A DNA stretch of 36,030 nucleotides from Polaromonas sp. (GTDB lineage Bacteria > Pseudomonadota > Gammaproteobacteria > Burkholderiales > Burkholderiaceae_C): NCBI RefSeq assembly GCF_012927415.1, contig NZ_JABBPF010000057.1, forward strand, positions 1 to 36,030. Reading direction: 5' to 3'. This document shows, piece after piece, positions 1 to 8,140 of this stretch. Numbering within the stretch: the stretch's first letter is position 1; every line of letters starts with the position of its first letter. A model generated the notes under the pieces. It was not told the origin of the DNA and made no database searches. It was given only the letters and a program-made list of their open reading frames with translations. Position numbers and translations under genes: made by a program.

Positions 1-5
1 GCCAT
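1..5 (-). CDS. rpsE: 30S ribosomal protein S5, first codon only (partial)
   Basis: Only a start codon and two further bases are inside the window: on the minus strand they read ATG GC, consistent with the Met-Ala start usual for S5. A GGAA-containing stretch lies just upstream. Gene order in the spc operon puts rpsE directly after rplR, which ends at position 23. The assignment rests on this synteny, as almost no coding sequence is visible. Confidence 0.5.
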
Positions 6-22
6 ACTTAATTCCAGTCTGC

Positions 23-388
23 TTAGAACTGCAAACCAGCTTCGCGAGCCGCATCAGCCAGCGCTTTGACGCGGCCATGGTACGCAAAACCGGCGCGATC
101 AAACGCCACTTTTTCTACACCCACTGCTTTTGCCTTCTCGGCAATACGCTTGCCAATGGCTTGCGCAGCAGCAACATTTCCACCCTTGCCCGACCCGCCG
201 ATTTCCTTGCGCACTTCCACTTCAGCAGTGGATGCGGACGCCAGAACTTTGGTGCCGTCGCCAGAAATAACACTGGCGTAGATATGCAGATTGGTGCGAT
301 TCACGGACAGACGGGCAACGCCTTGGTTGGCAATGCGGATGCGGGTCTGGCGGGAACGACGAAGACGCTGCTCTTTTTTGGTTAACAT
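23..388 (-). CDS. rplR: 50S ribosomal protein L18
   Basis: 121 residues, the usual length for bacterial L18. L18 binds 5S rRNA with L5 and L25 and helps dock it on the large subunit. The protein starts [16 protein letters not shown], a basic N-terminus typical of the family, and ends in the conserved region with [20 protein letters not shown]. It sits 11 bp downstream of rplF and just before rpsE, the normal spc operon order. Nothing unusual is seen. Confidence 0.97.
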   Translation of the reverse strand: MLTKKEQRLRRSRQTRIRIANQGVARLSVNRTNLHIYASVISGDGTKVLASASTAEVEVRKEIGGSGKGGNVAAAQAIGKRIAEKAKAVGVEKVAFDRAGFAYHGRVKALADAAREAGLQF

Positions 389-399
389 AATGCAGCTCC

Positions 400-933
400 T
401 TATTTCTTCTTGGTTTCTTTGATGGTGATTTTTTCATCCGAATAACGGATGCCCTTGCCCTTGTAAGGCTCAGGAGGACGAACTGCGCGTACTTCAGCGG
501 CAATCTGGCCTACACGTTGACGGTCGGAGCCCTTGATGACCACCTCGGTGGGCGTCGGGGTTGAGACCGTGATGCCCGCTGGCATAGCCATCACCACAGG
601 GTGGGAATAGCCTACCGTCAGATTCAGCTTGTCGCCTTGAGCCTGGGCTTTAAACCCCACACCAACCAGGTTCAGTTTTTTCTCAAAACCCTTGGTGACG
701 CCAACCACCATGTTGTTCACGAGCTGACGCATCGTGCCGCTCATGGCATTGGCTTGGCGAGACTCATTGGCTGGCACAAAAGTCAGCTTGCCGTCTTCAC
801 TCTTGATGACGACATGTGCATTTTTTGTCAGCGCCAAGGCACCGAGGGCGCCCTTGACATTGATCTGGTCTTCTTTGATTGCGACGTCCACACCCTGAGG
901 GATGGCGATCGGCATTTTTGCTACTCGGGACAT
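400..933 (-). CDS. rplF: 50S ribosomal protein L6
   Basis: 177 residues, full length. L6 binds 23S rRNA near the base of the L7/L12 stalk, close to the factor-binding site. The start [15 protein letters not shown] and the C-terminal block [15 protein letters not shown], with a Lys-rich tail, are diagnostic for L6. It lies between rpsH (24 bp upstream) and rplR (11 bp downstream) in the minus-strand spc operon. Confidence 0.98.
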   Translation of the reverse strand: MSRVAKMPIAIPQGVDVAIKEDQINVKGALGALALTKNAHVVIKSEDGKLTFVPANESRQANAMSGTMRQLVNNMVVGVTKGFEKKLNLVGVGFKAQAQGDKLNLTVGYSHPVVMAMPAGITVSTPTPTEVVIKGSDRQRVGQIAAEVRAVRPPEPYKGKGIRYSDEKITIKETKKK

Positions 934-957
934 TTCAGTTACTCCTCAATGCCGCCG

Positions 958-1353
958 TTAGGCCACGTAGCACAACACTTCACCACCGATACCGGTAGCG
1001 CGTGCTTTGCGATCAGTCATGACACCTTGAGGCGTTGTGACAATTGCCACGCCAAGGCCGTTCATGACCTGAGGAATGGAGCCATGGCCCTTGTACACAC
1101 GAAGACCAGGGCGACTGACGCGCTCGATGCGCTCAATCACGGGCTTGCCTGCGTAATACTTCAGGGCGATTTCCAGCTGGGGCTTGCCATCGTTAGCCTT
1201 GACGGAGAAGCCGTCGATATAGCCCTCATCCTTCAAAACCTGTGCAATGGCGACTTTGACTTTCGACGACGGCACTAGCACAACGGCCTTTTCAACCATT
1301 TGCGCGTTACGAATGCGTGTCAACATGTCGGCGATAGGATCACTCATACTCAT
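958..1353 (-). CDS. rpsH: 30S ribosomal protein S8
   Basis: 131 residues, full length. S8 is a primary 16S rRNA-binding protein; in E. coli it also represses translation of the spc operon by binding near rplE. The start [18 protein letters not shown] and the C-terminal motif [20 protein letters not shown] are typical. An internal Met at residue 3 is an alternative start (position 1347). It lies between rpsN and rplF in conserved order. Confidence 0.98.
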   Translation of the reverse strand: MSMSDPIADMLTRIRNAQMVEKAVVLVPSSKVKVAIAQVLKDEGYIDGFSVKANDGKPQLEIALKYYAGKPVIERIERVSRPGLRVYKGHGSIPQVMNGLGVAIVTTPQGVMTDRKARATGIGGEVLCYVA

Positions 1354-1371
1354 CTGGGGTTCTCCTATTGC

Positions 1372-1677
1372 TTACCAGCTTGCCTTGGTGATACCAGGGA
1401 TATCACCAGCAAAAGCCAATTCGCGAATTTTGGCGCGAGCCAAACCGAATTGACGGAACGTACCGCGCGGGCGACCCGTAATGGCACAGCGATTACGCTG
1501 GCGCGTCGGGTTTGCGTTGCGGGGCAACTTTTGCAGCTCAAGACGGGCCAGCGCGCGCTCGTCATCGGTGCGCTTGAAATCATTGGCGATTGCCTTGAAT
1601 TCAGCGTGCTTCTTGGCAAACTTGGCGACAAGCTTGTCGCGCTTCAGTTCACGTTGCAGTAATGCTTGTTTTGCCAT
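1372..1677 (-). CDS. rpsN: 30S ribosomal protein S14
   Basis: 101 residues counted from the family start [15 protein letters not shown]. The open frame runs 18 codons further upstream, but that part overlaps the end of rplE and looks non-coding. This is the long, zinc-independent form of S14: no CxxC pairs are present and only one Cys is seen. The C-terminal block [17 protein letters not shown] is diagnostic. It starts 8 bp after the rplE stop codon. Confidence 0.97.
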   Translation of the reverse strand: MAKQALLQRELKRDKLVAKFAKKHAEFKAIANDFKRTDDERALARLELQKLPRNANPTRQRNRCAITGRPRGTFRQFGLARAKIRELAFAGDIPGITKASW

Positions 1678-1685
1678 ATCCCGCC

Positions 1686-2264
1686 TCAGTTCTTGAACGG
1701 AAAACGGAAGGCGGTGAGAAGTGCTTTGCACTCTTCATCGGTCTTGGCCGTCGTGGTAATGCTGATATTGAGGCCGCGCAAGGCGTCAACCTTGTCGTAT
1801 TCAATTTCAGGGAAAATAATCTGCTCTTTAACGCCGATGTTGTAGTTGCCGCGGCCATCAAAGGCCCGACCCGAAATACCGCGAAAGTCACGGACACGGG
1901 GCAACGCCACCGTCACGAAACGATCGAGAAATTCATACATCTGCACGCCGCGCAGCGTCACCATGCAGCCAATCGGCAGATCTTCGCGAATCTTGAATCC
2001 GGCGATGGCTTTCTTGGCCTTGGTCACCACAGGCTTCTGGCCTGCAATCTTGGCCATGTCGGCCACGGCGTTATCCATGACCTTCTTATCGGCGACGGCC
2101 TCACTCACACCCATATTGAGTGTGATCTTGGTGATGCGCGGCACCTGCATGGGCGTCGTGTAGCCGAACTTTTCTATCAAGGCCGGTGCGATTTTTTCGC
2201 GAAATTGCGCCTGCAGGCGAGCCTGCGAGGGTGCTTTGGTCGGTGCTGTTTTTGCCATGCTCAT
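1686..2264 (-). CDS. rplE: 50S ribosomal protein L5
   Basis: 192 residues as drawn, slightly longer than the roughly 180 of E. coli because of an N-terminal extension ([15 protein letters not shown]). L5 binds 5S rRNA and contacts the P-site tRNA. Conserved parts include [15 protein letters not shown] and [20 protein letters not shown]. The first ATG overlaps the rplX stop codon (ATGA), implying translational coupling. A second in-frame ATG two codons later (position 2258) is an equally plausible start. Confidence 0.97.
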   Translation of the reverse strand: MSMAKTAPTKAPSQARLQAQFREKIAPALIEKFGYTTPMQVPRITKITLNMGVSEAVADKKVMDNAVADMAKIAGQKPVVTKAKKAIAGFKIREDLPIGCMVTLRGVQMYEFLDRFVTVALPRVRDFRGISGRAFDGRGNYNIGVKEQIIFPEIEYDKVDALRGLNISITTTAKTDEECKALLTAFRFPFKN

Positions 2265-2581
2265 GCAGCCTTAATTTCGTCGCCACTGGACTTGAAGACG
2301 CGCACTTTTTTGCCGTCAGCCAACAACTTGATGCCCACGCGATCCGCTTTGCCCGAAGCCGCATTAAAAATGGCTACATTGGACTGGTGAATCGGCATGC
2401 TTTTTTCAACAATGCCACCCGTGGCGCCTTTAAGCGGATTGGGCTTGGTGTGTTTTTTCACCAAGTTAATCCCGTCCACCAGCACATGGCTGTCGTCAAC
2501 GCGCAAGGAAATCGTGCCGCGCTTGCCTTTGTCGCGACCCGTGATCACGATGATCTCGTCGCCTTTGCGAATCTTGTTCAT
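2261..2581 (-). CDS. rplX: 50S ribosomal protein L24
   Basis: 106 residues, full length. L24 starts large-subunit assembly by binding the 5' part of 23S rRNA. The KOW motif is clear near the N-terminus ([20 protein letters not shown]), as is [11 protein letters not shown]. Its stop codon overlaps the rplE start. It follows rplN by 12 bp. Confidence 0.97.
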   Translation of the reverse strand: MNKIRKGDEIIVITGRDKGKRGTISLRVDDSHVLVDGINLVKKHTKPNPLKGATGGIVEKSMPIHQSNVAIFNAASGKADRVGIKLLADGKKVRVFKSSGDEIKAA

Positions 2582-2593
2582 TGCCTTTGGTCC

Positions 2594-2962
2594 TTACAGA
2601 ACTTCAGGAGCCAGAGACACGATCTTCATGAACTTTTCAGTGCGCAACTCACGCGTCACTGGTCCGAAGATGCGGGTGCCGATGGGCTCCAGTTTGGCAT
2701 TCAGCAGCACTGCTGCATTGCCGTCGAATTTGACGAGCGAGCCGTCTCCGCGGCGGATGCCTTTGGCGGTGCGAACGACCACAGCACTGTAAACCTCGCC
2801 TTTTTTGACGCGGCCACGCGGAGCGGCTTCTTTAATACTCACCTTGATGACGTCACCAACGCTGGCGTACCGGCGCTTGGATCCGCCCAGCACTTTGATG
2901 CACATCACGGATTTAGCACCCGTGTTGTCAGCAACATCGAGTTTGGATTGCGTTTGAATCAT
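2594..2962 (-). CDS. rplN: 50S ribosomal protein L14
   Basis: 122 residues, full length. L14 lies at the subunit interface and forms bridges to 16S rRNA. The start [18 protein letters not shown] and the end [20 protein letters not shown] are diagnostic. It is the first gene of this transcription unit: rpsQ, which precedes rplN in E. coli, is absent, and glpD lies upstream instead. A strong promoter about 160 bp upstream fits this. Confidence 0.98.
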   Translation of the reverse strand: MIQTQSKLDVADNTGAKSVMCIKVLGGSKRRYASVGDVIKVSIKEAAPRGRVKKGEVYSAVVVRTAKGIRRGDGSLVKFDGNAAVLLNAKLEPIGTRIFGPVTRELRTEKFMKIVSLAPEVL

Positions 2963-3118
2963 TTAAATATAGTCCCAACTTGCACCAGCATCAGCAGTAC
3001 GCATGCCAAATGCATGCAAACCACCCACCAATCAGTCTTGGGCCCGTCGTCCACAATGCAAACCACTTGCAATGCTTCCGTTAGGCAGAATTCCCCGCCT
3101 TTGACGGCGAAGCCCACG

Positions 3119-3147
3119 ATTATCATCCAATCCGATAGTAGAGTCAA
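3119..3147 (-). promoter_or_regulatory. sigma-70 promoter of the rplN (spc) operon
   Basis: On the minus strand the sequence reads TTGACT, 17 bases, GATAAT, matching both sigma-70 hexamers at 5 of 6 positions with ideal spacing. It points at rplN, leaving a leader of about 150 nt. It explains how the spc block is transcribed when it is not joined to the S10 operon. Confidence 0.85.
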
Positions 3148-3302
3148 CTAACCCAGTAAAAATATTTCTACTGCCAATCGCAAAAATGCCCCGCTTCGAC
3201 CCCGAGAACTTCGGTCGTCGACATCAGGGAAGCTAAAAGCCCTTCGCTTATGTCACTAGACAATGGGTCAAATACGCAGCAGGTCCAGTATTTATGGATC
3301 TT

Positions 3303-3327
3303 TAATGCTATTTTAACAATAGCATTA
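3303..3327. repeat. perfect inverted repeat, GCTATT...AATAGC type
   Basis: Arms TAATGCTATT and AATAGCATTA pair perfectly over 10 bp around the 5-base loop TTAAC. The GCTAT/ATAGC core recurs at 11442-11458 and 12183-12199, so this is probably one of a dispersed family of short stem-loop repeats. No T-run follows on either strand, which argues against a classical terminator for glpD. Confidence 0.65.
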
Positions 3328-3385
3328 CCCGGTTCCGGTCTGCCTGTTTCAGTCGAGATCGATGCATCCGGCAGAGGCCAGCCGC

Positions 3386-4972
3386 TCAGGCCGGCAAACT
3401 GAGGTATTGCCCGCAAAGCGCAAGAAAAGGCGCTAGTTGCGGGTTTGTACAGTTTTCCTGTTGCAACACGGCGGCCACTTCCGGGGCCAGTTCACGGGCC
3501 AATGCAGCATCCAGAAATAACAGGCGTGAGCGCCGGGCCAGTAGATCTTCCACGGTACGGGCGTATTCGTATCGGGCGCCGAACCGCACCATAGCTTCCG
3601 TCAAACCGCCGCCCAGTTCCCGATCGGCCCCTGACAATGCCCGCACTGCGTCGGCTTCGCTGCCGTAAAGATGCAACCCGGGCGGATCGCTTATTTTGAC
3701 GGACGACGCGCGCGCGCCGACCAGCTTGAGATGGTCGGTCGGTATGCCCTTGCGCGGTGCAAGCAAGTTTGCGGAAAAACATTTATCCAGCACGTCCTCC
3801 GCCATCGCGCGGTAAGTTGTCCATTTGCCACCGGTCACGGTGACCAGGCCACTTTTACTGACCAGCACGGTGTGCTCGCGCGAGAGCGCCCGAGTGTTGC
3901 CGGCATCCTCGTCTGCCGGTTTCACCAGCGGCCGCAATCCAACCCAGATGCTCCTGATATCGGCTGGACCAGGCGCCCGGCTCAGGTAGCGAGCCGACTC
4001 GCGCAGGATGAAATCCACTTCCCTTCGGAACGGCAACGGCTCGCGCGCCAGATCGCGGCGCGGCGTATCGGTGGTACCCAGGATGGTCTTGCCTAGCCAA
4101 GGCACGGCAAACAGCACCCGGCCATCGGCCGTTTTAGGAATCAGCAGAGCATGGTCGGTGGGCAGGAACTCGCGGTCGACCACGATATGAACGCCTTGAC
4201 TGGGGGCGACCATCGGCTTGGTTTCGCGGCCAATCGCCTGGCCATCCTGCAGGCGCAACCGGTCAACCCAGACCCCGGTGGCATTGACCACGCAGCCCGC
4301 ACGCAACTCATGGGTATGACCTGTTTCCTGGTCTTCCACCCACAGGCCGACGACCTTTCCGTCTTCGTGGATCAGCCGGGTGGCGGCGCAGTAATTCACC
4401 AGCAGCGCACCGTGCCGGGCTGCCGTACGCGCCAGCGCCAGCGCCAGCCGGGCGTCGTCAAACTGGCCGTCCCAGTACTTGACGCCGCCTTTCAATCCTT
4501 GTGGCTGGAGCGTCGGCAGGTGCGCCAGGGTTTCGGCACGGTTCATGAATTCGGTATTACCCAGTCCGTCTTTTCCAGCCAGCGCGTCATAGATCTTGAG
4601 ACCCACGCCATAAAACGGCGCTTCCCAAAATTTGTAGGAAGGCATGACAAACGGCAGCGGCTGTGCCAGGTGCGGTGCGTTGGCCAGCAGAGTGGAACGC
4701 TCATGCAAAGCTTCACGCACCAGCGAAATGTTACCTTGGGCCAGATAACGAACCCCGCCATGCACCAGCTTGGTAGCGCGTGACGACGTACCCTTTGCAA
4801 AGTCATGCGATTCGACCAGCACGACGGAAAAACCGCGTGCTGCGGCATCAAGCGCTACGCCCAAACCAGTCGCTCCACCTCCAATAACAACAATGTCGTA
4901 AAGATGCGGCCGTGCAAGCGCGTCTATTAAGTCTTTGCGCCTTGTCGGCGAAGGTAGAAATTCAGTCGCCAT
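3386..4972 (-). CDS. glpD: aerobic glycerol-3-phosphate dehydrogenase
   Basis: 528 residues from the ATG at 4972 (MATEFLPSPTRR), near the family's usual 500-530. A frame 13 codons longer exists, but the internal Met fits family alignments. The enzyme oxidises sn-glycerol 3-phosphate to dihydroxyacetone phosphate using FAD and passes electrons to ubiquinone at the inner membrane. The FAD-binding Rossmann motif is at the N-terminus (VVIGGGATGLGVALDAA), followed by the family blocks GTSSRATKLVHGGVRYL and FAVPWLGKTILGTTDTP. It is separated from the other glycerol genes by about 1 kb of remnant sequence. Confidence 0.95.
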   Translation of the reverse strand: MATEFLPSPTRRKDLIDALARPHLYDIVVIGGGATGLGVALDAAARGFSVVLVESHDFAKGTSSRATKLVHGGVRYLAQGNISLVREALHERSTLLANAPHLAQPLPFVMPSYKFWEAPFYGVGLKIYDALAGKDGLGNTEFMNRAETLAHLPTLQPQGLKGGVKYWDGQFDDARLALALARTAARHGALLVNYCAATRLIHEDGKVVGLWVEDQETGHTHELRAGCVVNATGVWVDRLRLQDGQAIGRETKPMVAPSQGVHIVVDREFLPTDHALLIPKTADGRVLFAVPWLGKTILGTTDTPRRDLAREPLPFRREVDFILRESARYLSRAPGPADIRSIWVGLRPLVKPADEDAGNTRALSREHTVLVSKSGLVTVTGGKWTTYRAMAEDVLDKCFSANLLAPRKGIPTDHLKLVGARASSVKISDPPGLHLYGSEADAVRALSGADRELGGGLTEAMVRFGARYEYARTVEDLLARRSRLLFLDAALARELAPEVAAVLQQENCTNPQLAPFLALCGQYLSLPA

Positions 4973-5043
4973 AAAATTTATATCCTGTTTCCATAAAAGC
5001 ATCTTTAACAATTTTCATTGCTGGCTGGGAGCGCGCTCACCAA

Positions 5044-5463
5044 TTGGAACCCGAGCGTCCCGGAATCTGCCTGACCTTGGGCACGTTGCAGCGTCAATAC
5101 GGGCAGTTGCAGGCAGCCTCGCAGATGCTGGAGCAAGCTGCCGGGCTCGCGCCGGATCACGCCGATACATGGTTTGAGCTGGCATTGGTACGACAGGACC
5201 TGCGCGATCTGGACGGTGCCACGCGAGCATTGCGCAGGGTGTTGCAGCTGATGCCCAACCGCGCCGACGCGCAGGTGAACCTGGGTATTGTTCTGCAGGA
5301 CAGCGGCCATATCGACGAAGCGATGCGCGCCTATGGGCGCGCATACCGCTTGCACCAAGACAACTTCGGTCGTATTGCCCACGCGCTTGGAGCGGCAAGC
5401 GAAGGCCGAATATGGCTGGACCTGAACGGGCTGCGCGTTGCGCTTCAAAGCTCTCACGATTAG
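5044..5463 (+). CDS. TPR-repeat protein, probably 5'-truncated remnant
   Basis: 139 residues from a TTG codon. At least two tetratricopeptide repeats are clear: one starting PDHADTWFELALVRQDLRDL and the next PNRADAQVNLGIVLQDSG. The reading frame continues upstream with TPR-like residues (GWERAHQLEPERPG) back to a stop at 4972-4974, but contains no ATG or GTG, and it runs into the 5' end of glpD. I read this as the tail of a larger TPR gene whose start was lost. No function can be assigned, and expression is doubtful. Confidence 0.5.
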   Translation: MEPERPGICLTLGTLQRQYGQLQAASQMLEQAAGLAPDHADTWFELALVRQDLRDLDGATRALRRVLQLMPNRADAQVNLGIVLQDSGHIDEAMRAYGRAYRLHQDNFGRIAHALGAASEGRIWLDLNGLRVALQSSHD

Positions 5464-5464
5464 C

Positions 5465-6055
5465 TCAAGGCGCGCCGCGCTTGCTACGATGTTGGCGACG
5501 GTACACCCCTGGTCCATTCATGATCTGCGTAGCCAATTCGTCGTATCGGCGTATCCGCGCTTCTGACATCGCTTCGCATACCAACATGGGGATCTCGCGT
5601 GAGACCGGATAGCACTGCGCAATCGGCATGCCGCGAGGTAGCACGCCGCTAAAATTCGAGTCGTTCCAGGTAGCGGGAAAGTTAATGCCAACGTCATTGA
5701 ATTGGTCTGCATCAACCACCCCGCTAATCAGCCGGAACGGTAAATCATCGCGATTAATCGGCTGCACCGCCATCAAAGACCAGCCTGGATCAAGTTCGAT
5801 AGTCCAGAAGCTGTGGAACTTCAAGATTGAACGGTGCCCATGCGCTAACGGTGAGTCTGCTACCTGTTCCGGTACATGAAAGCTCAGCGGCGCACGGGGA
5901 TGGCCAGGCACCGCCATCGCGGCTAACGGCCAGGCCCAACTGAACTGCCCGGCACTTACGGTGATATCGCAAGGCAGCAATATGACAAACCCGTGGGTCA
6001 TCGCATCAACGAAAGGCGGGCATTGCTTGACCGTGCTGATGCTGCGCTGGCGCAC
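5465..6055 (-). CDS. DUF6065-like protein, probably 5'-truncated remnant
   Basis: 196 residues from a GTG. The sequence has a coherent protein-like character that I recall from DUF6065-type proteins of unknown function: CPPFVDAMTHGFVILLPCD near the start, ILKFHSFWTIELDPGWSL and PFRLISGVVDADQFNDVG in the middle, and YRRQHRSKRG at the end. The frame stays open upstream into the tail of the GlpT-like gene (residues APGVPSAVRQRS), where homology seems to pass from one gene to the other, so the 5' part is likely missing. It overlaps the GlpT-like gene by 50 bp. The family name is from memory and needs a profile search. Confidence 0.5.
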   Translation of the reverse strand: MRQRSISTVKQCPPFVDAMTHGFVILLPCDITVSAGQFSWAWPLAAMAVPGHPRAPLSFHVPEQVADSPLAHGHRSILKFHSFWTIELDPGWSLMAVQPINRDDLPFRLISGVVDADQFNDVGINFPATWNDSNFSGVLPRGMPIAQCYPVSREIPMLVCEAMSEARIRRYDELATQIMNGPGVYRRQHRSKRGAP

Positions 6056-6824
6056 CGCCGACGGTACGCCGGGCGCCAGGCAAAAATTTCATACCGGGCG
6101 AGCCGATGAAATGGCCGACGAAGGTATGCCGCGGCCGTTCAAACAACGCATCGGCAGAGCCGGTTTGCACGGCACGACCCTGAGTCATGACCACCACTTC
6201 GTCAGCAAAAGTCAATGCTTCGACCTGGTCATGCGTCACATAGATCAGGGTGAGCCTGAGTTCGCGGTGAATCTGCTTGAGATTGCGCCGCAGCTGCCAC
6301 TTCAGGTGCGGGTCGATCACCGTCAGCGGCTCGTCGAACAGGACTGCCGACACGTCGGGCCGCACCAGCCCCCGGCCTGGCGATATTTTCTGCTTGGCAT
6401 CGGCCGCCAGGCCGGAAGCCCGTTGATTGATCAGACCGCGCCTGTCCAGCATATCGGCAATTTCACCCACGCGTTTTTTAATCTGGTCCTCGGGGACCTT
6501 GCGGTTGCGCAGTGGAAACGCCAGGTTCTCGGCCACGGTCATGGTGTCGTAGATCACCGGAAACTGAAACACCTGCGCAATGTTGCGTTGTTGCGGTGTG
6601 GCCGGGGTCATGTCAACGCCGTCAAACCTGACGCTGCCCTGTGACGGCGCCACCAGACCTGAAATGATGTTGAGCAAGGTGGTCTTGCCGCAGCCCGAGG
6701 GACCGAGCAGCGCATAGGCACCGCCATCGCGATAGGTCATCTTCAAAGGCAGCAGCGCATAGTCACTGTCCTGCCTGGGGTTGGGCCTGTAGGCATGGGC
6801 CAGGTCAAGTTCAATGCGGGCCAT
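6006..6824 (-). CDS. glpT: glycerol ABC importer ATPase, GlpT-type, 3'-truncated
   Basis: 272 residues from the ATG at 6824; a TTG two codons earlier overlaps the glpS stop. It resembles GlpT, one of two ATPases of the GlpSTPQV glycerol importer first described in rhizobia. Walker A is LLGPSGCGKTTL and Walker B VLFDEPLTVID. The non-canonical signature region reads AADAKQKISPGRGLVR, where I recall ISLGRG in relatives. Family members are about 350-360 residues; this one stops soon after GSPGMKFLPG, with an unrelated tail, so the C-terminal TOBE domain is missing. No permease or binding-protein genes follow. Probably non-functional. Confidence 0.75.
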   Translation of the reverse strand: MARIELDLAHAYRPNPRQDSDYALLPLKMTYRDGGAYALLGPSGCGKTTLLNIISGLVAPSQGSVRFDGVDMTPATPQQRNIAQVFQFPVIYDTMTVAENLAFPLRNRKVPEDQIKKRVGEIADMLDRRGLINQRASGLAADAKQKISPGRGLVRPDVSAVLFDEPLTVIDPHLKWQLRRNLKQIHRELRLTLIYVTHDQVEALTFADEVVVMTQGRAVQTGSADALFERPRHTFVGHFIGSPGMKFLPGARRTVGGAPAQHQHGQAMPAFR

Positions 6825-6826
6825 CC

Positions 6827-7897
6827 TCAATGCCCTCCCTTTCGTGCCGATGCCACCAGCAGATTGCCGGCGGCATCGAACAGATAAACGTGTGCGGGAT
6901 CAAGGTAAAGCGTGAGCGGCGCGCCCAGCTCAAAGTAATGCACGCCCGTCAGCTGGGCGACCAGTTCACCGACGGCTGTTGCGACATGCACATAGGTCTC
7001 GGAGCCAGAAATCTCGGCCAACTCGACCGTGCCAGCCAAAGGCACACCTCCCGCGCGGGCGTCGACCCGAATCGAACTGCCCCGAATACCGACCGTGAGC
7101 GAAGCCAGGCTCTGGAGCGAGGCAGGCGGCAACGCCATCTCAAGATCAGGACCGCCGGCGAGCCGCACGCCATGCGCCGCCGGCAGGGCAGCGATCAGGT
7201 TCATCGGCGGATCGCTAAAGGCTCGGGCAACGCGGAGTGAGCAGGGAGAGTGAAACACCTCAGCGGTAGCGCCGTACTGCAGCAGCTCGCCCCGGTCCAG
7301 CACCGCGGTGTAGCCCCCCAGCAGCAATGCTTCGCCAGGCTCGGTGGTGGCATAGATCACGGTCGAATCGCCGGCGGTGAACAGTTGCGTCAACTTTTCC
7401 CGCAGCTCCTCGCGCAGCTTGTAATCCAGGTTGACCAGCGGCTCATCAAGCAGCATCAGCGGCGCGCCTTTCGCCAGCGCCACGCGCTGCTGCTGGCCAC
7501 CCGACAGCTCGGCTGGGTAGCGATCCAGAAACATCTCGATATGCAGGCGCGCCGCCAGGTTGCGCACGGTTTCGTCAATGTTCTTTTCGCCGCGCAGCTT
7601 CAGGGGCGAGGCGATGTTGTCGGCCACCCTCATCGAAGGGTAGTTGATAAACTGCTGGTAGACCATGGCGACATTGCGCTCGCGCACCGCCGTTCCGGTG
7701 ACATTCATCCCATCCACCAACACCTTCCCCTGCGTCGGCACATCCAGCCCGGCCATGATGCGCATGCGACTGGTCTTGCCGGCCTGGGTGGCGCCCAGCA
7801 GTACCGTGACTTCGCCTGTGCGCGGCGCCAGGCTCATGGTGTGGAGCCATTGCTCGGGCCCGACTTTTTTACTGATCTCATCGAGCGCCAGCTGCAT
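6827..7897 (-). CDS. glpS: glycerol ABC importer ATPase, GlpS-type, with small internal deletion
   Basis: 356 residues from the ATG at 7897 (a TTG one codon earlier is possible). It matches GlpS: the Walker A variant LLGATQAGKTSRMR, YQQFINYPSM, the signature LSGGQQQR, and Walker B LMLLDEPLVNLD. Between the signature and Walker B the protein reads VALAKGAPLM, four residues shorter than the near-invariant ABC spacing (13 rather than 17 residues between SGGQ and LLDEP). This suggests a 12-bp in-frame deletion, perhaps between repeated ALA codons. The C-terminal TOBE-like part is present. The partner ATPase downstream is truncated, so the importer is likely dead. Confidence 0.8.
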   Translation of the reverse strand: MQLALDEISKKVGPEQWLHTMSLAPRTGEVTVLLGATQAGKTSRMRIMAGLDVPTQGKVLVDGMNVTGTAVRERNVAMVYQQFINYPSMRVADNIASPLKLRGEKNIDETVRNLAARLHIEMFLDRYPAELSGGQQQRVALAKGAPLMLLDEPLVNLDYKLREELREKLTQLFTAGDSTVIYATTEPGEALLLGGYTAVLDRGELLQYGATAEVFHSPCSLRVARAFSDPPMNLIAALPAAHGVRLAGGPDLEMALPPASLQSLASLTVGIRGSSIRVDARAGGVPLAGTVELAEISGSETYVHVATAVGELVAQLTGVHYFELGAPLTLYLDPAHVYLFDAAGNLLVASARKGGH

Positions 7898-8140
7898 CAA
7901 GTGGCTCCAGCACGATGAAACACCACGCGAGAGACCACATTCCGCCGTTTTACCGGCAAGAAAAAATTAACGCGGGGTGGTTGGACAGTGAATAACAAAA
8001 ACACTCCTTGGGCGGCATTGTTGTTGTTCGAATATGTTTTATTTTCTTCTTTTTTGTCCTTTTAAACCAATAGTTTTCCCTTATTCTTTTCCTTTTATTT
8101 CGATATAAAGTCGTTTTAATTCTTGGCCTCTCTAAATTTT
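7898..8140. promoter_or_regulatory. divergent glpS / glpR intergenic region
   Basis: 243 bp between divergent genes, strongly AT- and T-rich from about 8015 to 8120. It should hold promoters for both directions and, by analogy with other glp loci, GlpR operators. TTCGAATAT (about 8027) and TTTCGATATAAAG (about 8097) are possible operator half-sites, but I cannot define an operator or hexamers with confidence. Confidence 0.4.

Larger units (their letters stand above)
2963..3385. other. 423-bp intergenic region between rplN and glpD
   Basis: No credible gene is seen here. It holds the rplN-operon promoter (3119-3147), about 150 bp of 5' leader for rplN, and a perfect 10-bp-arm inverted repeat (3303-3327). 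There is no obvious rho-independent terminator for glpD. Confidence 0.7.

Noticed and set aside
3303..3327. Rho-independent terminator of glpD
   Set aside because: AT-rich stem without a following U-run on the minus strand; better explained as a dispersed repeat.
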